Source: Polaromonas sp.
Lineage (GTDB): Bacteria; Pseudomonadota; Gammaproteobacteria; Burkholderiales; Burkholderiaceae_C
Assembly: GCF_018780625.1 (NCBI RefSeq)
Contig: NZ_JADMJK010000239.1
Coordinates: 1 to 48,264 of the forward strand
Direction: 5' to 3'
DNA: 48,264 bases
The number at the start of each line of letters is the position of its first letter. The first letter of the stretch is position 1. The notes beneath the pieces were generated by a model that saw only the letters and a program-made list of their open reading frames with translations, made no database searches and had not been told where the DNA came from. Positions 33,912-42,033 of the stretch are shown here, piece by piece. A program made the position numbers and the translations under genes.

Positions 33912-35120
33912 TCACACCCGTTCCAGGATCAAGGCAATGCCCTGCCCCACGCCGATGCACATGGTCGCCAGCGCGTAGCGCCCGCCCGTGGTGTGCAGGC
34001 GGTTGACGGCGGTGGTGGCCAGGCGCGCACCCGATGCCCCCAGCGGATGGCCCAGCGCAATCGCGCCGCCCCAGGCGTTGACGCGCGCGTCGTCGTCCTG
34101 CACGCCAAGCATGCGCAGCACGGCCAGGCCTTGCGCGGCAAAGGCTTCGTTGAGTTCAATCACGTCCATCTGGGCCATGGTCAAGCCGGTCAGGGCCAGC
34201 ACCTTTTGTGTCGCTGGCGCAGGGCCGATGCCCATGATGCGCGGCGCCACGCCGGCCGTGGCCATGCCGACGATGCGGGCACGCGGCGTCAGGCCGTTTT
34301 TGGCGGCGGTGGCTTCGTCGGCCAGCAGCAGCGCGCAGGCGCCGTCGTTCACGCCGCTGGCATTGCCGGCGGTGATGGTGCCGTCCTGGCGCACGATGGG
34401 TTTAAGCCTGGCCAGCACTTCCATGGAGGTTTCGCGCGGATGCTCGTCCTTGCCGACGACGATCGCCTCGCCCTTCTTCTGGGCAATCGTGACCGGCGTG
34501 ATCTCAGCGTCAAAGTAGCCGGCTTTCTGCGCGGCTACGGCCTTGAGTTGGCTGGAAAAAGCCATCTTGTCCTGGTCTTCGCGGCTGATATTGAAGTCGG
34601 TGGCGACGTTCTCGGCGGTTTCAGGCATGGAGTCCACGCCGTACTGGGCCTTCATCAGCTTGTTGATGAAGCGCCAGCCGATGGTGGTGTCGTACACAGC
34701 ATTGGAACGGCTGAAGGCGCTTTCAGCCTTGGGCATCACGAACGGTGCGCGGCTCATGCTCTCCACGCCGCCGGCAATCATCAAGTGGGCTTCGCCCGAC
34801 TTGATGGCGCGGGCCGCCGTGCCCAGCGCGTCCAGGCCCGAGCCGCACAGGCGGTTGAGGGTCGCGCCCGGCACCTCGATTGGCAGCCCGGCCAGCAGCG
34901 CGCTCATGCGCGCCACGTTGCGGTTGTCTTCGCCGGCCTGGTTGGCGCAGCCGTAGATCACGTCGGTGATGGCGGCCCAGTCCACGTCAGGGTTGCGCGC
35001 CATCAGCGCCTGGATGGGAATGGCGCCCAGGTCATCGGCGCGCACGCTGCTCAGGGCGCCGCCATAACGGCCAAAGGGGGTGCGGATAGCGTCGCAGATG
35101 AAGGCTTGGTTGATCGTCAT
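33912..35120 (-). CDS. pcaF: 3-oxoadipyl-CoA thiolase
   Basis: PcaF cleaves 3-oxoadipyl-CoA to succinyl-CoA and acetyl-CoA, the last step of the beta-ketoadipate pathway. The 402-residue thiolase opens ICDAIRTPFGRYGGALSSVR and contains GCANQAGEDNRNVARM, typical of PcaF rather than general acetyl-CoA acetyltransferases. The nucleophile is Cys92 in NRLCGSG, and near the C-terminus GHPLGASGAR and CIGVGQG carry the other catalytic His and Cys. It follows pcaJ after 49 bases. Confidence 0.93.
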   Translation of the reverse strand: MTINQAFICDAIRTPFGRYGGALSSVRADDLGAIPIQALMARNPDVDWAAITDVIYGCANQAGEDNRNVARMSALLAGLPIEVPGATLNRLCGSGLDALGTAARAIKSGEAHLMIAGGVESMSRAPFVMPKAESAFSRSNAVYDTTIGWRFINKLMKAQYGVDSMPETAENVATDFNISREDQDKMAFSSQLKAVAAQKAGYFDAEITPVTIAQKKGEAIVVGKDEHPRETSMEVLARLKPIVRQDGTITAGNASGVNDGACALLLADEATAAKNGLTPRARIVGMATAGVAPRIMGIGPAPATQKVLALTGLTMAQMDVIELNEAFAAQGLAVLRMLGVQDDDARVNAWGGAIALGHPLGASGARLATTAVNRLHTTGGRYALATMCIGVGQGIALILERV

Positions 35121-35169
35121 GGAGTGGTCTCTTTATAAAAGTTCAATACGGCACAAAAAGTGTTTCAGC

Positions 35170-35814
35170 TCAGGCGGCAATCGGCAGGCCGACCAGCTTT
35201 TCAAGTTCGGCATGGGCCAGCCCGTCGACCTTGTCGATGAGCTTCAAGCCCTTCGGCGTGCATTCGAGCGTGGCCAGCTCGGAGTAAATGCGCTTGACGC
35301 AGGCAATGCCGGTGAGCGGATAAGTGCACTGCGCCACCACCTTGCTCTCGCCCTTTTTGGTCAGCAAATCCATCATGACCCAAGTCTGCTTGGCGCCAAT
35401 GGCCAGGTCCATCGCGCCGCCCACTGCCGGAATCGCGCCGGGCTCGCCGGTGCTCCAGTTGGCCAGGTCGCCGGTGGCGGACACCTGAAACGCACCGAGT
35501 ACGCAGATGTCAAGGTGGCCGCCGCGCATCATGGCAAAGCTGTCGGCATGGTGAAAATAAGCGCCGCCCGGCAGCAGCGTGATCGGCTGCTTGCCCGCGT
35601 TGATGAGGTCGTAGTCTTCCTGCCCGGCAGCGGGTGCCGGCCCCATGCCGAGAATGCCGTTTTCGCTTTGAAGGATGACCTCGCGCCCGGCCGGAATATG
35701 GTTGGCAACCAGCGTCGGCATGCCAATGCCCAAGTTGACGTAGGCGCCGTCAAAGATGTCCTGCGCCACACGCTTGGCCAACTCTTCCTTGCTTCGTTTT
35801 TGATAGCTGCTCAT
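35170..35814 (-). CDS. pcaJ: 3-oxoadipate CoA-transferase, subunit B
   Basis: This is the catalytic beta subunit that moves CoA from succinyl-CoA to 3-oxoadipate. The 214 residues contain GIGMPTLVANHIP and the active-site Glu51 in SENGILGMGP. Acetoacetate CoA-transferase (ScoB) is the alternative, but linkage to pcaF and an IclR regulator favours PcaJ. The start codon, the AAGGA ribosome binding site and codons 1-6 (MSSYQK) all lie inside a copy of the dispersed repeat (copy D). Confidence 0.9.
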   Translation of the reverse strand: MSSYQKRSKEELAKRVAQDIFDGAYVNLGIGMPTLVANHIPAGREVILQSENGILGMGPAPAAGQEDYDLINAGKQPITLLPGGAYFHHADSFAMMRGGHLDICVLGAFQVSATGDLANWSTGEPGAIPAVGGAMDLAIGAKQTWVMMDLLTKKGESKVVAQCTYPLTGIACVKRIYSELATLECTPKGLKLIDKVDGLAHAELEKLVGLPIAA

Positions 35815-35848
35815 GCTTTTTCCTTATGCGCCAGAAGCTGATTTGGCA
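35797..35848 (+). repeat. Dispersed repeat, copy D (pcaI/pcaJ junction)
   Basis: On the plus strand TTTTTGATAGCTGCT begins the copy (ATAGC at 35803-35807) and ATTTGGC (35841-35847) falls at exactly positions 39-45, as in copy A; TGCGCCAGAAG stands in place of TGGGCTACAGG. The copy covers the last codons of pcaI, its stop, the pcaJ ribosome binding site, and the pcaJ start with its first codons. Confidence 0.6.
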
Positions 35849-36543
35849 CTTGGTTTGATGCCGCCGGCCAGGGTGGCGACGCGCTCGATTTGAACGATCT
35901 GGCTGACATGGATGCCCGGCGTCACGATGCACTCGGGGTCCAGCGCGCCCAATGGGACGATCTCGTGCACCGTAGCCACCGTTTTCCTGGCGGCGGTGGC
36001 CATGACGGGGCCGAAATTGCGCGCCGACATGCGGTAGGTCAGGTTGCCCCAGCGGTCACCACGCTCAGCCTTGATCAGCGCCACATCGCCATAAATCGGG
36101 TATTCAAGCACGTAATGCCGGCCATTGATCTCGCGTGTTTCCTTGCCTTTGGCCAGTTCGGTGCCGTAAGCCGTGGGGCAGAAAAATGCGCCAATGCCGG
36201 CACCCGCGGCACGAATGCGCTCAGCCAGATTGCCTTGTGGCACCAACTCCAGCTCCAGCTTGCCGCTGCGGTACAGCCCGTCAAACACATGGCTGTCAGC
36301 CTGCCGGGGAAAGCTGCAGATGATCTTGCGCACGCGCCCGGCCTTGAGCAGAGCCGCCAGCCCGGCCTCACCGTTGCCGGCGTTGTTGTTGACGACGGTC
36401 AGGTCCTTGGCGCCTTGCGCGATCAGACCGTCAATCAACTCGTTCGGGTTGCCGGCGGTGCCGAACCCCCCGATCAAGATGGTGGAGCCGTCTTTCACAT
36501 CGGCCAGTGCATCCGCCACAGAAAGGGCGATCTTGTTGATCAT
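35824..36543 (-). CDS. pcaI: 3-oxoadipate CoA-transferase, subunit A
   Basis: This is the alpha subunit of the CoA-transferase, 239 residues. It begins MINKIALSVADALADVKDGSTILIGGFGTAG, with the glycine-rich GGFGTAGNPNELIDGL motif. NNNAGNGEAGLAALL and SFPRQADSHVFD are typical. It is the first gene of the pcaI-pcaJ-pcaF-SDR-Bug run, divergent from the IclR regulator whose operator lies in the shared 135-bp interval. Its last seven residues (AKSASGA) are encoded by repeat copy D. Confidence 0.9.
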   Translation of the reverse strand: MINKIALSVADALADVKDGSTILIGGFGTAGNPNELIDGLIAQGAKDLTVVNNNAGNGEAGLAALLKAGRVRKIICSFPRQADSHVFDGLYRSGKLELELVPQGNLAERIRAAGAGIGAFFCPTAYGTELAKGKETREINGRHYVLEYPIYGDVALIKAERGDRWGNLTYRMSARNFGPVMATAARKTVATVHEIVPLGALDPECIVTPGIHVSQIVQIERVATLAGGIKPSAKSASGA

Positions 36544-36623
36544 TGATTAGTCTCCAGGAGGCAATAACATCTGGCGCGGCCGAGGCAACCGGCAGAAGCC
36601 AAAAAAGAAATCGAGATTTATTT

Positions 36624-36654
36624 TGTTCGCAATAAGAACAAGTGTTCGTATAAT
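36624..36654 (+). promoter_or_regulatory. IclR-type operator and promoter of the pca regulator
   Basis: Three half-sites alternate: TGTTC (36624-36628), GAACA (36636-36640) and TGTTC (36643-36647), each TGTTC followed by G. The half-sites resemble the GTTCG-type elements recognised by PcaR/PobR/PcaU-like IclR proteins. A perfect TATAAT (36649-36654) with TTCGCA 17 bases upstream forms a promoter for the regulator that overlaps the operator, suggesting autoregulation. The sites also lie upstream of divergent pcaI. Confidence 0.75.
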
Positions 36655-36678
36655 GAATTTTAGGAGATTTAGTCCCAC

Positions 36679-37515
36679 ATGGCAACCACCCGCACCCAAA
36701 CCACCGGAAAAACTGACACCCTGGCTGCGCCGGCGCGCACCACGCCCGCCCCCGGCGACAGCTATGTGCAGTCATTTGCGCGCGGGCTGGAGGTGATTCG
36801 CTCGTTCAGCGCCCGGTCACCCCGGCAAACGCTGACCGAAGTCGCCGGTCGAACCGGACTCACCCGGGCAGGTGCTCGGCGAATTTTGCTGACGCTGCAA
36901 ACGCTGGGCTATGTGGAGAGTGACGGCAAGCTGTTTCGCCTGACGCCGCGCATCCTTGATCTGGGCTTTGCCTACCTGTCTTCCCTGCCCATCTGGAACC
37001 TGGCCGAACCCGTCATGGAAGATCTGGTTGAGCAAATCAAGGAATCGTGTTCGGCAGCGGTACTGGATGGCACCGACATTGTTTATGTGCTGCGGGTGCC
37101 CACGCACAAGATCATGAGCATCAGCCTGGGCGTCGGTTCGCGACTGCCCGCTTATTGCACCGCCTTGGGCCGCATGCTGCTGTCGGCTTTGCCGCCGGAT
37201 CAGATGATGCAGGTGCTGCAGGCGTCAGACCGCCTTGCACGCACCCGCTACACCGTGACCGACGTGAACGAGCTGGTGGCCAGAATTGAACAGGTGCGCA
37301 AGCAGGGCTGGTCGCTGGTCAATCAGGAACTGGAAGAAGGGTTGGTGTCGATGGCGGCGCCGATCACCGATCGGGCCGGCCAGACAGTTGCAGCGCTCAA
37401 TATCAGCGGCCAGGCCAACCGCACCAGCGCCAAGGTCATGCAGGAGAAGATGCTGCCGCAACTGCTGGCCGCAGCGCAGGCCATTTCAGGCAGGCTGAGC
37501 CTGCAGCGCAACTGA
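36679..37515 (+). CDS. IclR family transcriptional regulator (PcaR/PobR-like)
   Basis: This 278-residue regulator has an N-terminal winged helix (SFARGLEVIRSF, LTEVAGRTGLTRAGARRILLTLQTLGYV) and a C-terminal IclR ligand domain ending SMAAPITDRAGQTVAALNISG. The ARGLEVIR..F form is typical of the PcaR/PcaU/PobR branch, which senses protocatechuate, p-hydroxybenzoate or beta-ketoadipate. It probably controls the divergent pcaIJF operon. An AGGAG lies 12 bases before the ATG, a slightly long spacing. Confidence 0.92.
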   Translation: MATTRTQTTGKTDTLAAPARTTPAPGDSYVQSFARGLEVIRSFSARSPRQTLTEVAGRTGLTRAGARRILLTLQTLGYVESDGKLFRLTPRILDLGFAYLSSLPIWNLAEPVMEDLVEQIKESCSAAVLDGTDIVYVLRVPTHKIMSISLGVGSRLPAYCTALGRMLLSALPPDQMMQVLQASDRLARTRYTVTDVNELVARIEQVRKQGWSLVNQELEEGLVSMAAPITDRAGQTVAALNISGQANRTSAKVMQEKMLPQLLAAAQAISGRLSLQRN

Positions 37516-37516
37516 A

Positions 37517-37532
37517 GCGCCCGGCAGGGCGC
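37517..37532 (+). other. GC-rich hairpin after the IclR gene
   Basis: GCGCCC-ggca-GGGCGC is a perfect 6-bp stem starting 2 bases after the stop codon. No T tract is present, so it is only a possible terminator between the convergent IclR and DUF3185 genes. Confidence 0.3.
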
Positions 37533-37566
37533 GGTGCGCTGACCGGCGCAAAAGACGGAAAGTGAA

Positions 37567-37788
37567 TCAGGATTTACGCGAGCCCATCACCAGCACGATG
37601 GCGCCCAGGGCGATGGCACCCAAGCTCAGCCACTGCGGAATGTTCACTGATTGCTTCTCCGTGACGGTCAGCTCCATAGGGCCAATTTTGGCGGCGGTCG
37701 TGTCCTTGGTGAAGCTGAAACCACCGGTGAAAAAGCCGGCCAGGCCGCCAACAATCAAAATAATACCGGCGATACGTGATGCATTCAT
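37567..37788 (-). CDS. DUF3185 small membrane protein
   Basis: This 73-residue protein has two helices (about 5-25 and 53-69) around a polar loop (DTTAAKIGPMELTVTEKQSVNIP). It resembles DUF3185 proteins; function unknown. AGGAG lies 7 bases before the ATG, supporting translation. It stands alone between the IclR regulator and the DUF1841 gene. Confidence 0.85.
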   Translation of the reverse strand: MNASRIAGIILIVGGLAGFFTGGFSFTKDTTAAKIGPMELTVTEKQSVNIPQWLSLGAIALGAIVLVMGSRKS

Positions 37789-37977
37789 TTAAATCTCCTA
37801 GCCGGGCTTGTGGATCGTCAAGTAGCCGCATCCCGGAACTGCGCCACCGTGATACCTAATGTAAGGGGATGCAAGGATGCTGTCTGTAGGACGCGACCGG
37901 TGCATGGCGCCCCCCCAGGCCAGGGGAAGACATCACCAGGTCCGCCGCAAGCCCCTTGTGCGTGATACGCTTTGCGG

Positions 37978-38412
37978 ATGTTCACACCTTCGCAAGCCGA
38001 CGTCCGCCATTTTTTTTGCACTGTTTATGCCAAAGCCCGCTCAGGCAAGCCAATGGAAGCGATAGAAACAATAGCAAGCCAGTGGATTGAAGAGCACCCT
38101 GAATACCACGCTGATTTTTCCGATGCGGACGCTGCGCTTGAAAAGATGTATGACGTGGACGCCGGAAAAACCAACCCTTTCCTGCACCTGTCCATGCACC
38201 TGTCCATCAGCGAGCAGTGCTCCATCGACCAGCCACGCGGCATTCGGCAGGCCGTGGAGTTGTTGACGGCCAGGCGAAACTCCCTGCATGACGCGCACCA
38301 CGAAACCATGGATTGCCTGGGCCAGATGGTCTGGGAAAGCCAGCGCGCAGGCCGCCCACCCGACGGCGCGGCTTACATAGAATGCGTGCAGCACCACGCA
38401 ACCCGGGACTGA
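37978..38412 (+). CDS. DUF1841 family protein
   Basis: This soluble protein of 144 residues opens MFTPSQADVRHFF and contains HPEYHADFSDAD and NPFLHLSMHLSISEQ, both conserved in the betaproteobacterial DUF1841 family. It is rich in His and acidic residues, and a metal site is conceivable but unproven. No clear ribosome binding site precedes the ATG. A strong bidirectional terminator follows. Confidence 0.88.
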   Translation: MFTPSQADVRHFFCTVYAKARSGKPMEAIETIASQWIEEHPEYHADFSDADAALEKMYDVDAGKTNPFLHLSMHLSISEQCSIDQPRGIRQAVELLTARRNSLHDAHHETMDCLGQMVWESQRAGRPPDGAAYIECVQHHATRD

Positions 38413-38449
38413 AACACGAGGCCGCCTGACAACGCGTGCATCGGTCAAA

Positions 38450-38491
38450 CCCACAAAAAAAGCCGCTGAAACAGCGGCTTTTTTTTGTGGG
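38450..38491. terminator. Bidirectional terminator between DUF1841 and cytochrome c4
   Basis: CCCACA, A-tract and GCCGCTG pair with CAGCGGC, T-tract and TGTGGG around a short AAA loop, giving a long stem with A and T tracts on both sides. It serves the convergent DUF1841 (+) and cytochrome c (-) genes. Confidence 0.93.
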
Positions 38492-38503
38492 CGGTGGTCC
38501 GTT

Positions 38504-39169
38504 TTAGCGGAAGCTGCTCTGGGGAACCACCTTGAGTTCACCCGGGATCGACGCCAGGTAGTTCGACATCAATTTGAGCTCGTCGTTGGTATAGAGCTTG
38601 ACCATGCCGCCCATGATGGCGTTGCCGCGCCCGACCACCGCGTTGTTTTCTGCCTTGTAGGCCTTGAGCGCTACAAACAGGAAGTCAGCATGCTGGCCAG
38701 CCAGCTTGGGATAGCTGGGGTCAATCGGCTTGCTGAAATTGGCGCCGTGGCAGGACGCGCAATTGGCCTTGTTGAGCAAAGCCTGCACTTCGGCGCTGGG
38801 CATTTTTGCAGGTGCGGCAGGCAGCGCTGCGTCAGCCACCACGCCATGACCCTCGTAGTAAGCAGCAAGGTCGGCAATATCCTGGTCTGACAGCGTGGCG
38901 GAAATGCTGCGCATGGTGGGGTGCTTGCGATCACCTTTTTTGTAGGCGTTGAGCGCAGCCACGATATAGGGGGCACCCTGGCCCGAAATCATGGGCACCT
39001 TGTAGATCTGGGGAAACGTTGCCTGGTAGCCCGAAATGCCGTGGCAGCCAATGCACATGGCGTTCTTGGCTTCGCCCGCTTTGGCATCGCCTTTAATTTC
39101 CTGGGCAAGGCTGGAAGCCGTCACGCAGGAGACAACTACAGCAAATATCGTGGTGATCAGCTTATTCAT
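38504..39169 (-). CDS. Diheme cytochrome c4
   Basis: This is a periplasmic diheme electron carrier of 221 residues. The signal peptide ends near SSLAQ. There are two heme sites, CIGCH (39-43) and CASCH (137-141), each followed by a candidate Met ligand (HPTMRSIS and NAIMGGMV). The two halves are repeats of a class I cytochrome c, the c4 pattern. It could donate electrons to the aa3 oxidase encoded earlier in the window (inference). Confidence 0.93.
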   Translation of the reverse strand: MNKLITTIFAVVVSCVTASSLAQEIKGDAKAGEAKNAMCIGCHGISGYQATFPQIYKVPMISGQGAPYIVAALNAYKKGDRKHPTMRSISATLSDQDIADLAAYYEGHGVVADAALPAAPAKMPSAEVQALLNKANCASCHGANFSKPIDPSYPKLAGQHADFLFVALKAYKAENNAVVGRGNAIMGGMVKLYTNDELKLMSNYLASIPGELKVVPQSSFR

Positions 39170-39322
39170 TTTGCGCGCACAATCAAGTGAAATGTCATCA
39201 TATAGGTCAGCGCCGGATTATATCTGGGCTAGCCGGGGCCTCGCGCCAATTACTGCAAACTCCTGCAAAGGCCGATTCAACGGCCTCGGGCTTTATTTTC
39301 AACCTCTCACATTTTCAAGACC

Positions 39323-40165
39323 ATGAAATTCCAAGGCTCAGAAAACTACGTCGCCACCCCGGATCTGATGCTGGCGGTCAATGCCGCGGCCACTTTGAAA
39401 AGGCCGCTGCTGGTTAAAGGCGAGCCCGGCACGGGCAAAACCATGCTGGCCGAGGAAGTGGCAGGCGCCCTGAATCTTCCCCTGCTGCAGTGGCACATCA
39501 AGTCCACCACCAAGGCGCAGCAAGGCCTGTATGAATACGACGCGGTGTCGCGCCTGCGCGACTCGCAACTGGGCGACGAGAAGGTCAAGGACATCCACAA
39601 CTACATCCTCAAAGGCGTGCTGTGGCAGGCCTTCACGGCAGACCAGCCGGTCGCCCTGCTGATTGACGAAATCGACAAGGCGGACATCGAGTTTCCAAAC
39701 GACTTGCTGCGCGAAATCGACCGCATGGAGTTTTACTGCTATGAGACCCGCGAACTGGTCCGCGCCAAGCACAGGCCGCTGGTGTTCATCACCTCCAACA
39801 ATGAAAAAGAACTACCCGACGCCTTTTTGCGCCGCTGCTTTTTTCACTACATCAAGTTTCCCGACGCCGGCACCATGCAGCAAATCGTGGACGTGCATTT
39901 CCCCACGCTGAAAAAGGAACTGCTTGCCGCTGCGATGAAGACTTTTTACGAAGTGCGCAACCTGCCCGGCCTGAAAAAGAAACCGTCGACCAGCGAACTG
40001 CTCGACTGGCTCAAGCTGCTGGTGGCCGAGGACATTCCCCTGGAAGCCCTGCAAAGCACAGACAACAAAGTCGCCATGCCGCCGCTGGTCGGCGCGCTGC
40101 TCAAGAACGAACAGGATGTGACGCTGTTTGAAAAACTGGTGTTCATGCAGCGCAACAACCGCTAA
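39323..40165 (+). CDS. MoxR family AAA+ ATPase
   Basis: This is an AAA+ chaperone-like ATPase of 280 residues, with Walker A GEPGTGKT (33-40), Walker B LLIDEIDKAD, and a sensor region ITSNNEKELPDAFLRRC. MoxR ATPases work with VWA-domain partners in maturing or metallating protein complexes; the CoxD/CoxE pair of CO dehydrogenase is the best known. Here the VWA partner is two genes downstream. The ATG starts MKFQGSENYV. Its stop overlaps a possible ATG of the GNAT frame. Confidence 0.94.
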   Translation: MKFQGSENYVATPDLMLAVNAAATLKRPLLVKGEPGTGKTMLAEEVAGALNLPLLQWHIKSTTKAQQGLYEYDAVSRLRDSQLGDEKVKDIHNYILKGVLWQAFTADQPVALLIDEIDKADIEFPNDLLREIDRMEFYCYETRELVRAKHRPLVFITSNNEKELPDAFLRRCFFHYIKFPDAGTMQQIVDVHFPTLKKELLAAAMKTFYEVRNLPGLKKKPSTSELLDWLKLLVAEDIPLEALQSTDNKVAMPPLVGALLKNEQDVTLFEKLVFMQRNNR

Positions 40166-40182
40166 TGCAGGAGGCGCGGCGC

Positions 40183-40779
40183 ATGAACTTTGTAGAACCC
40201 GTCACGCTGGCAGCACGCGGCGTGGAACTGGTGCCGCTGACGCTGGCCCATGAAGCCGGACTGCGCGCCGCTGCCGCCGACGGCGCACTCTGGCAGTTGC
40301 GCGTGACCTCGGTACCCGAGCCGGTGCAAACACGGGCTTACATAGAAACCGCGCTGGCCGCACGCCAGGCAGGCGAGCGCTTTGCCTTTGCGGTGGTCGA
40401 CCAGGCCAGCGGCACCGTTTTGGGCAGCAGCAGTTACCACGACATCCTGCCAGCCGTCAGACGCGTCGAAATTGGCTACACCTGGTATGCCGCGCGCTGC
40501 CAGCGCACCCACGTCAACACCACCTGCAAACTGCTGATGCTGACCCATGCATTTGAAGCCCTCGACTGCCATGTGGTGGGCTGGCGCACCGACAATTTCA
40601 ACTTTGCATCGCAAGCGGCCATCGAGCGGCTGGGCGCCAAAAAAGACGGCGTCATTCGCGGCCATGCCCTGCGCCGCGACGGCACCATCCGCGACACCGT
40701 GATGTACAGCCTGCGCGCCGGCGAATGGCCGGAGGCCAAGGCGCAACTGCGCTACCTGCTCGACAAGCCGCGCCACTGA
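40183..40779 (+). CDS. GNAT family acetyltransferase (RimJ/RimL type)
   Basis: This acetyl-CoA-dependent N-acetyltransferase of 198 residues has the conserved GYTWYAARCQRTHVNTTCKLLMLTHA helix region and, near the C-terminus, NFASQAAIERLGAKKDGV. It resembles the RimJ/RimL branch; the target is unknown. I choose the ATG at 40183 because AGGAGG lies 8 bases upstream; an earlier ATG at 40165 overlaps the MoxR stop. It is embedded between a MoxR ATPase and its probable VWA partner. Confidence 0.9.
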   Translation: MNFVEPVTLAARGVELVPLTLAHEAGLRAAAADGALWQLRVTSVPEPVQTRAYIETALAARQAGERFAFAVVDQASGTVLGSSSYHDILPAVRRVEIGYTWYAARCQRTHVNTTCKLLMLTHAFEALDCHVVGWRTDNFNFASQAAIERLGAKKDGVIRGHALRRDGTIRDTVMYSLRAGEWPEAKAQLRYLLDKPRH

Positions 40780-40792
40780 GGTCTATTTAGCC

Positions 40793-42013
40793 ATGTTGAT
40801 TGACTTTTTCTACACCCTGCGCTCGGCCAAACTGCCGGTTTCGGTCAAGGAGTTCCTGATGCTGCTTGAAGCGCTGGAGGCCGGCGTGGTGGGCCCCAAC
40901 AGCGGGCTGCCCGGGCCGGACGGCGAAGCGACCGAGGGCGCCTACAAGATTGACGACTTCTACTACCTGAGCCGCTGCGTGCTGGTCAAGGACGAGAAGC
41001 ACTACGACAAGTTTGACCGCGCCTTCGCCAGCTACTTCAAGGGCGTGGAAATGATTGCGGATTTCACCAAGGAAATTCCGCTCGAATGGCTGCGCAAGAA
41101 CCTGGAACTCGAACTCAGCGCCGAGGACAAGGCAAAAATCGAAAAAATGGGCTGGGACGAGCTCATGGAAACGCTCAAAAAGCGCTTTGAAGAGCAAAAA
41201 GAACGCCACGAAGGCGGCAGCAAGTGGATTGGCACCGGCGGCACCTCGCCGTTTGGCGCCAACGGTTTCAATCCGCAGGGCATACGCATCGGCCAGGAAA
41301 AAAGCCGCAACCGCAGCGCAGTCAAGGTGTGGGACCAGCGCGCCTACAAGGACTACGACGACACCCAGGAACTCGGCACGCGCAACATCAAGGTCGCACT
41401 GCGGCGCCTGCGCAAGTTTGCCCGGCTCGGCAACGCCGAAGAACTCGACCTGGCCGACACCATCAAGTCCACCGCCGCCAATGCCGGCTGGCTGGACATC
41501 AAGATGGTGCCCGAGCGCCACAACAACGTGAAGGTGCTGCTGCTGATGGACGTGGGCGGCAGCATGGACGACCATATCCACCGGGTCGAGGAAATGTTCT
41601 CGGCCGTCAAAACCGAATTCAAGCACCTGGAGTTTTATTACTTTCACAACTGCGTTTATGACTTCATGTGGAAGCACAACCGCCGCCGCTTCAGTGAAAA
41701 ATTCCCGACCTGGGACATCATTCGCAAATACAACAAAGACTACAAGCTGATCTTTGTCGGCGACGCCACCATGAGCCCGTACGAGATCCTTCAGCCCGGC
41801 GGCAGCGTGGAATACAACAACGAGGAAGCCGGCGCCGAATGGCTGCAGCGGCTAACCAACGCCTTCCCGAAATTTGCCTGGATCAACCCGGAGCCGCAGG
41901 GCGTCTGGCAATACCGCCAGAGCATCAGCGTGATCCAGCAACTGGTCGGCCAGCGCATGTACCCGCTCACCATCAAGGGGCTCGAAGAGGCGATGCGGCT
42001 GCTCTCCAAGTAG
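40793..42013 (+). CDS. VWA domain-containing protein (CoxE-like)
   Basis: This is the presumed partner of the MoxR ATPase, 406 residues. The N-terminal part is helical and charged (KKRFEEQKERHEGG), followed by a VWA domain. The metal-binding site reads LMDVGGSMDD (Asp253, Gly255, Ser257), so the first Ser of the usual DxSxS is Gly. The conserved FYYFHNCVYDFMW and FVGDATMSPYEI blocks match betaproteobacterial CoxE-type proteins. It lies 13 bases after the GNAT gene and 20 bases before tamA. Confidence 0.92.
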   Translation: MLIDFFYTLRSAKLPVSVKEFLMLLEALEAGVVGPNSGLPGPDGEATEGAYKIDDFYYLSRCVLVKDEKHYDKFDRAFASYFKGVEMIADFTKEIPLEWLRKNLELELSAEDKAKIEKMGWDELMETLKKRFEEQKERHEGGSKWIGTGGTSPFGANGFNPQGIRIGQEKSRNRSAVKVWDQRAYKDYDDTQELGTRNIKVALRRLRKFARLGNAEELDLADTIKSTAANAGWLDIKMVPERHNNVKVLLLMDVGGSMDDHIHRVEEMFSAVKTEFKHLEFYYFHNCVYDFMWKHNRRRFSEKFPTWDIIRKYNKDYKLIFVGDATMSPYEILQPGGSVEYNNEEAGAEWLQRLTNAFPKFAWINPEPQGVWQYRQSISVIQQLVGQRMYPLTIKGLEEAMRLLSK

Positions 42014-42033
42014 CGCTCAAGTAAACTTCAACC

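Noticed and set aside
38055-38090. CGATAGAAACAATAGC in the DUF1841 gene as a fifth repeat copy
   Set aside because: The first half resembles the repeat, but the GGGCT/CAGG landmark at 30 bases is missing, and the encoded residues look like conserved family sequence.
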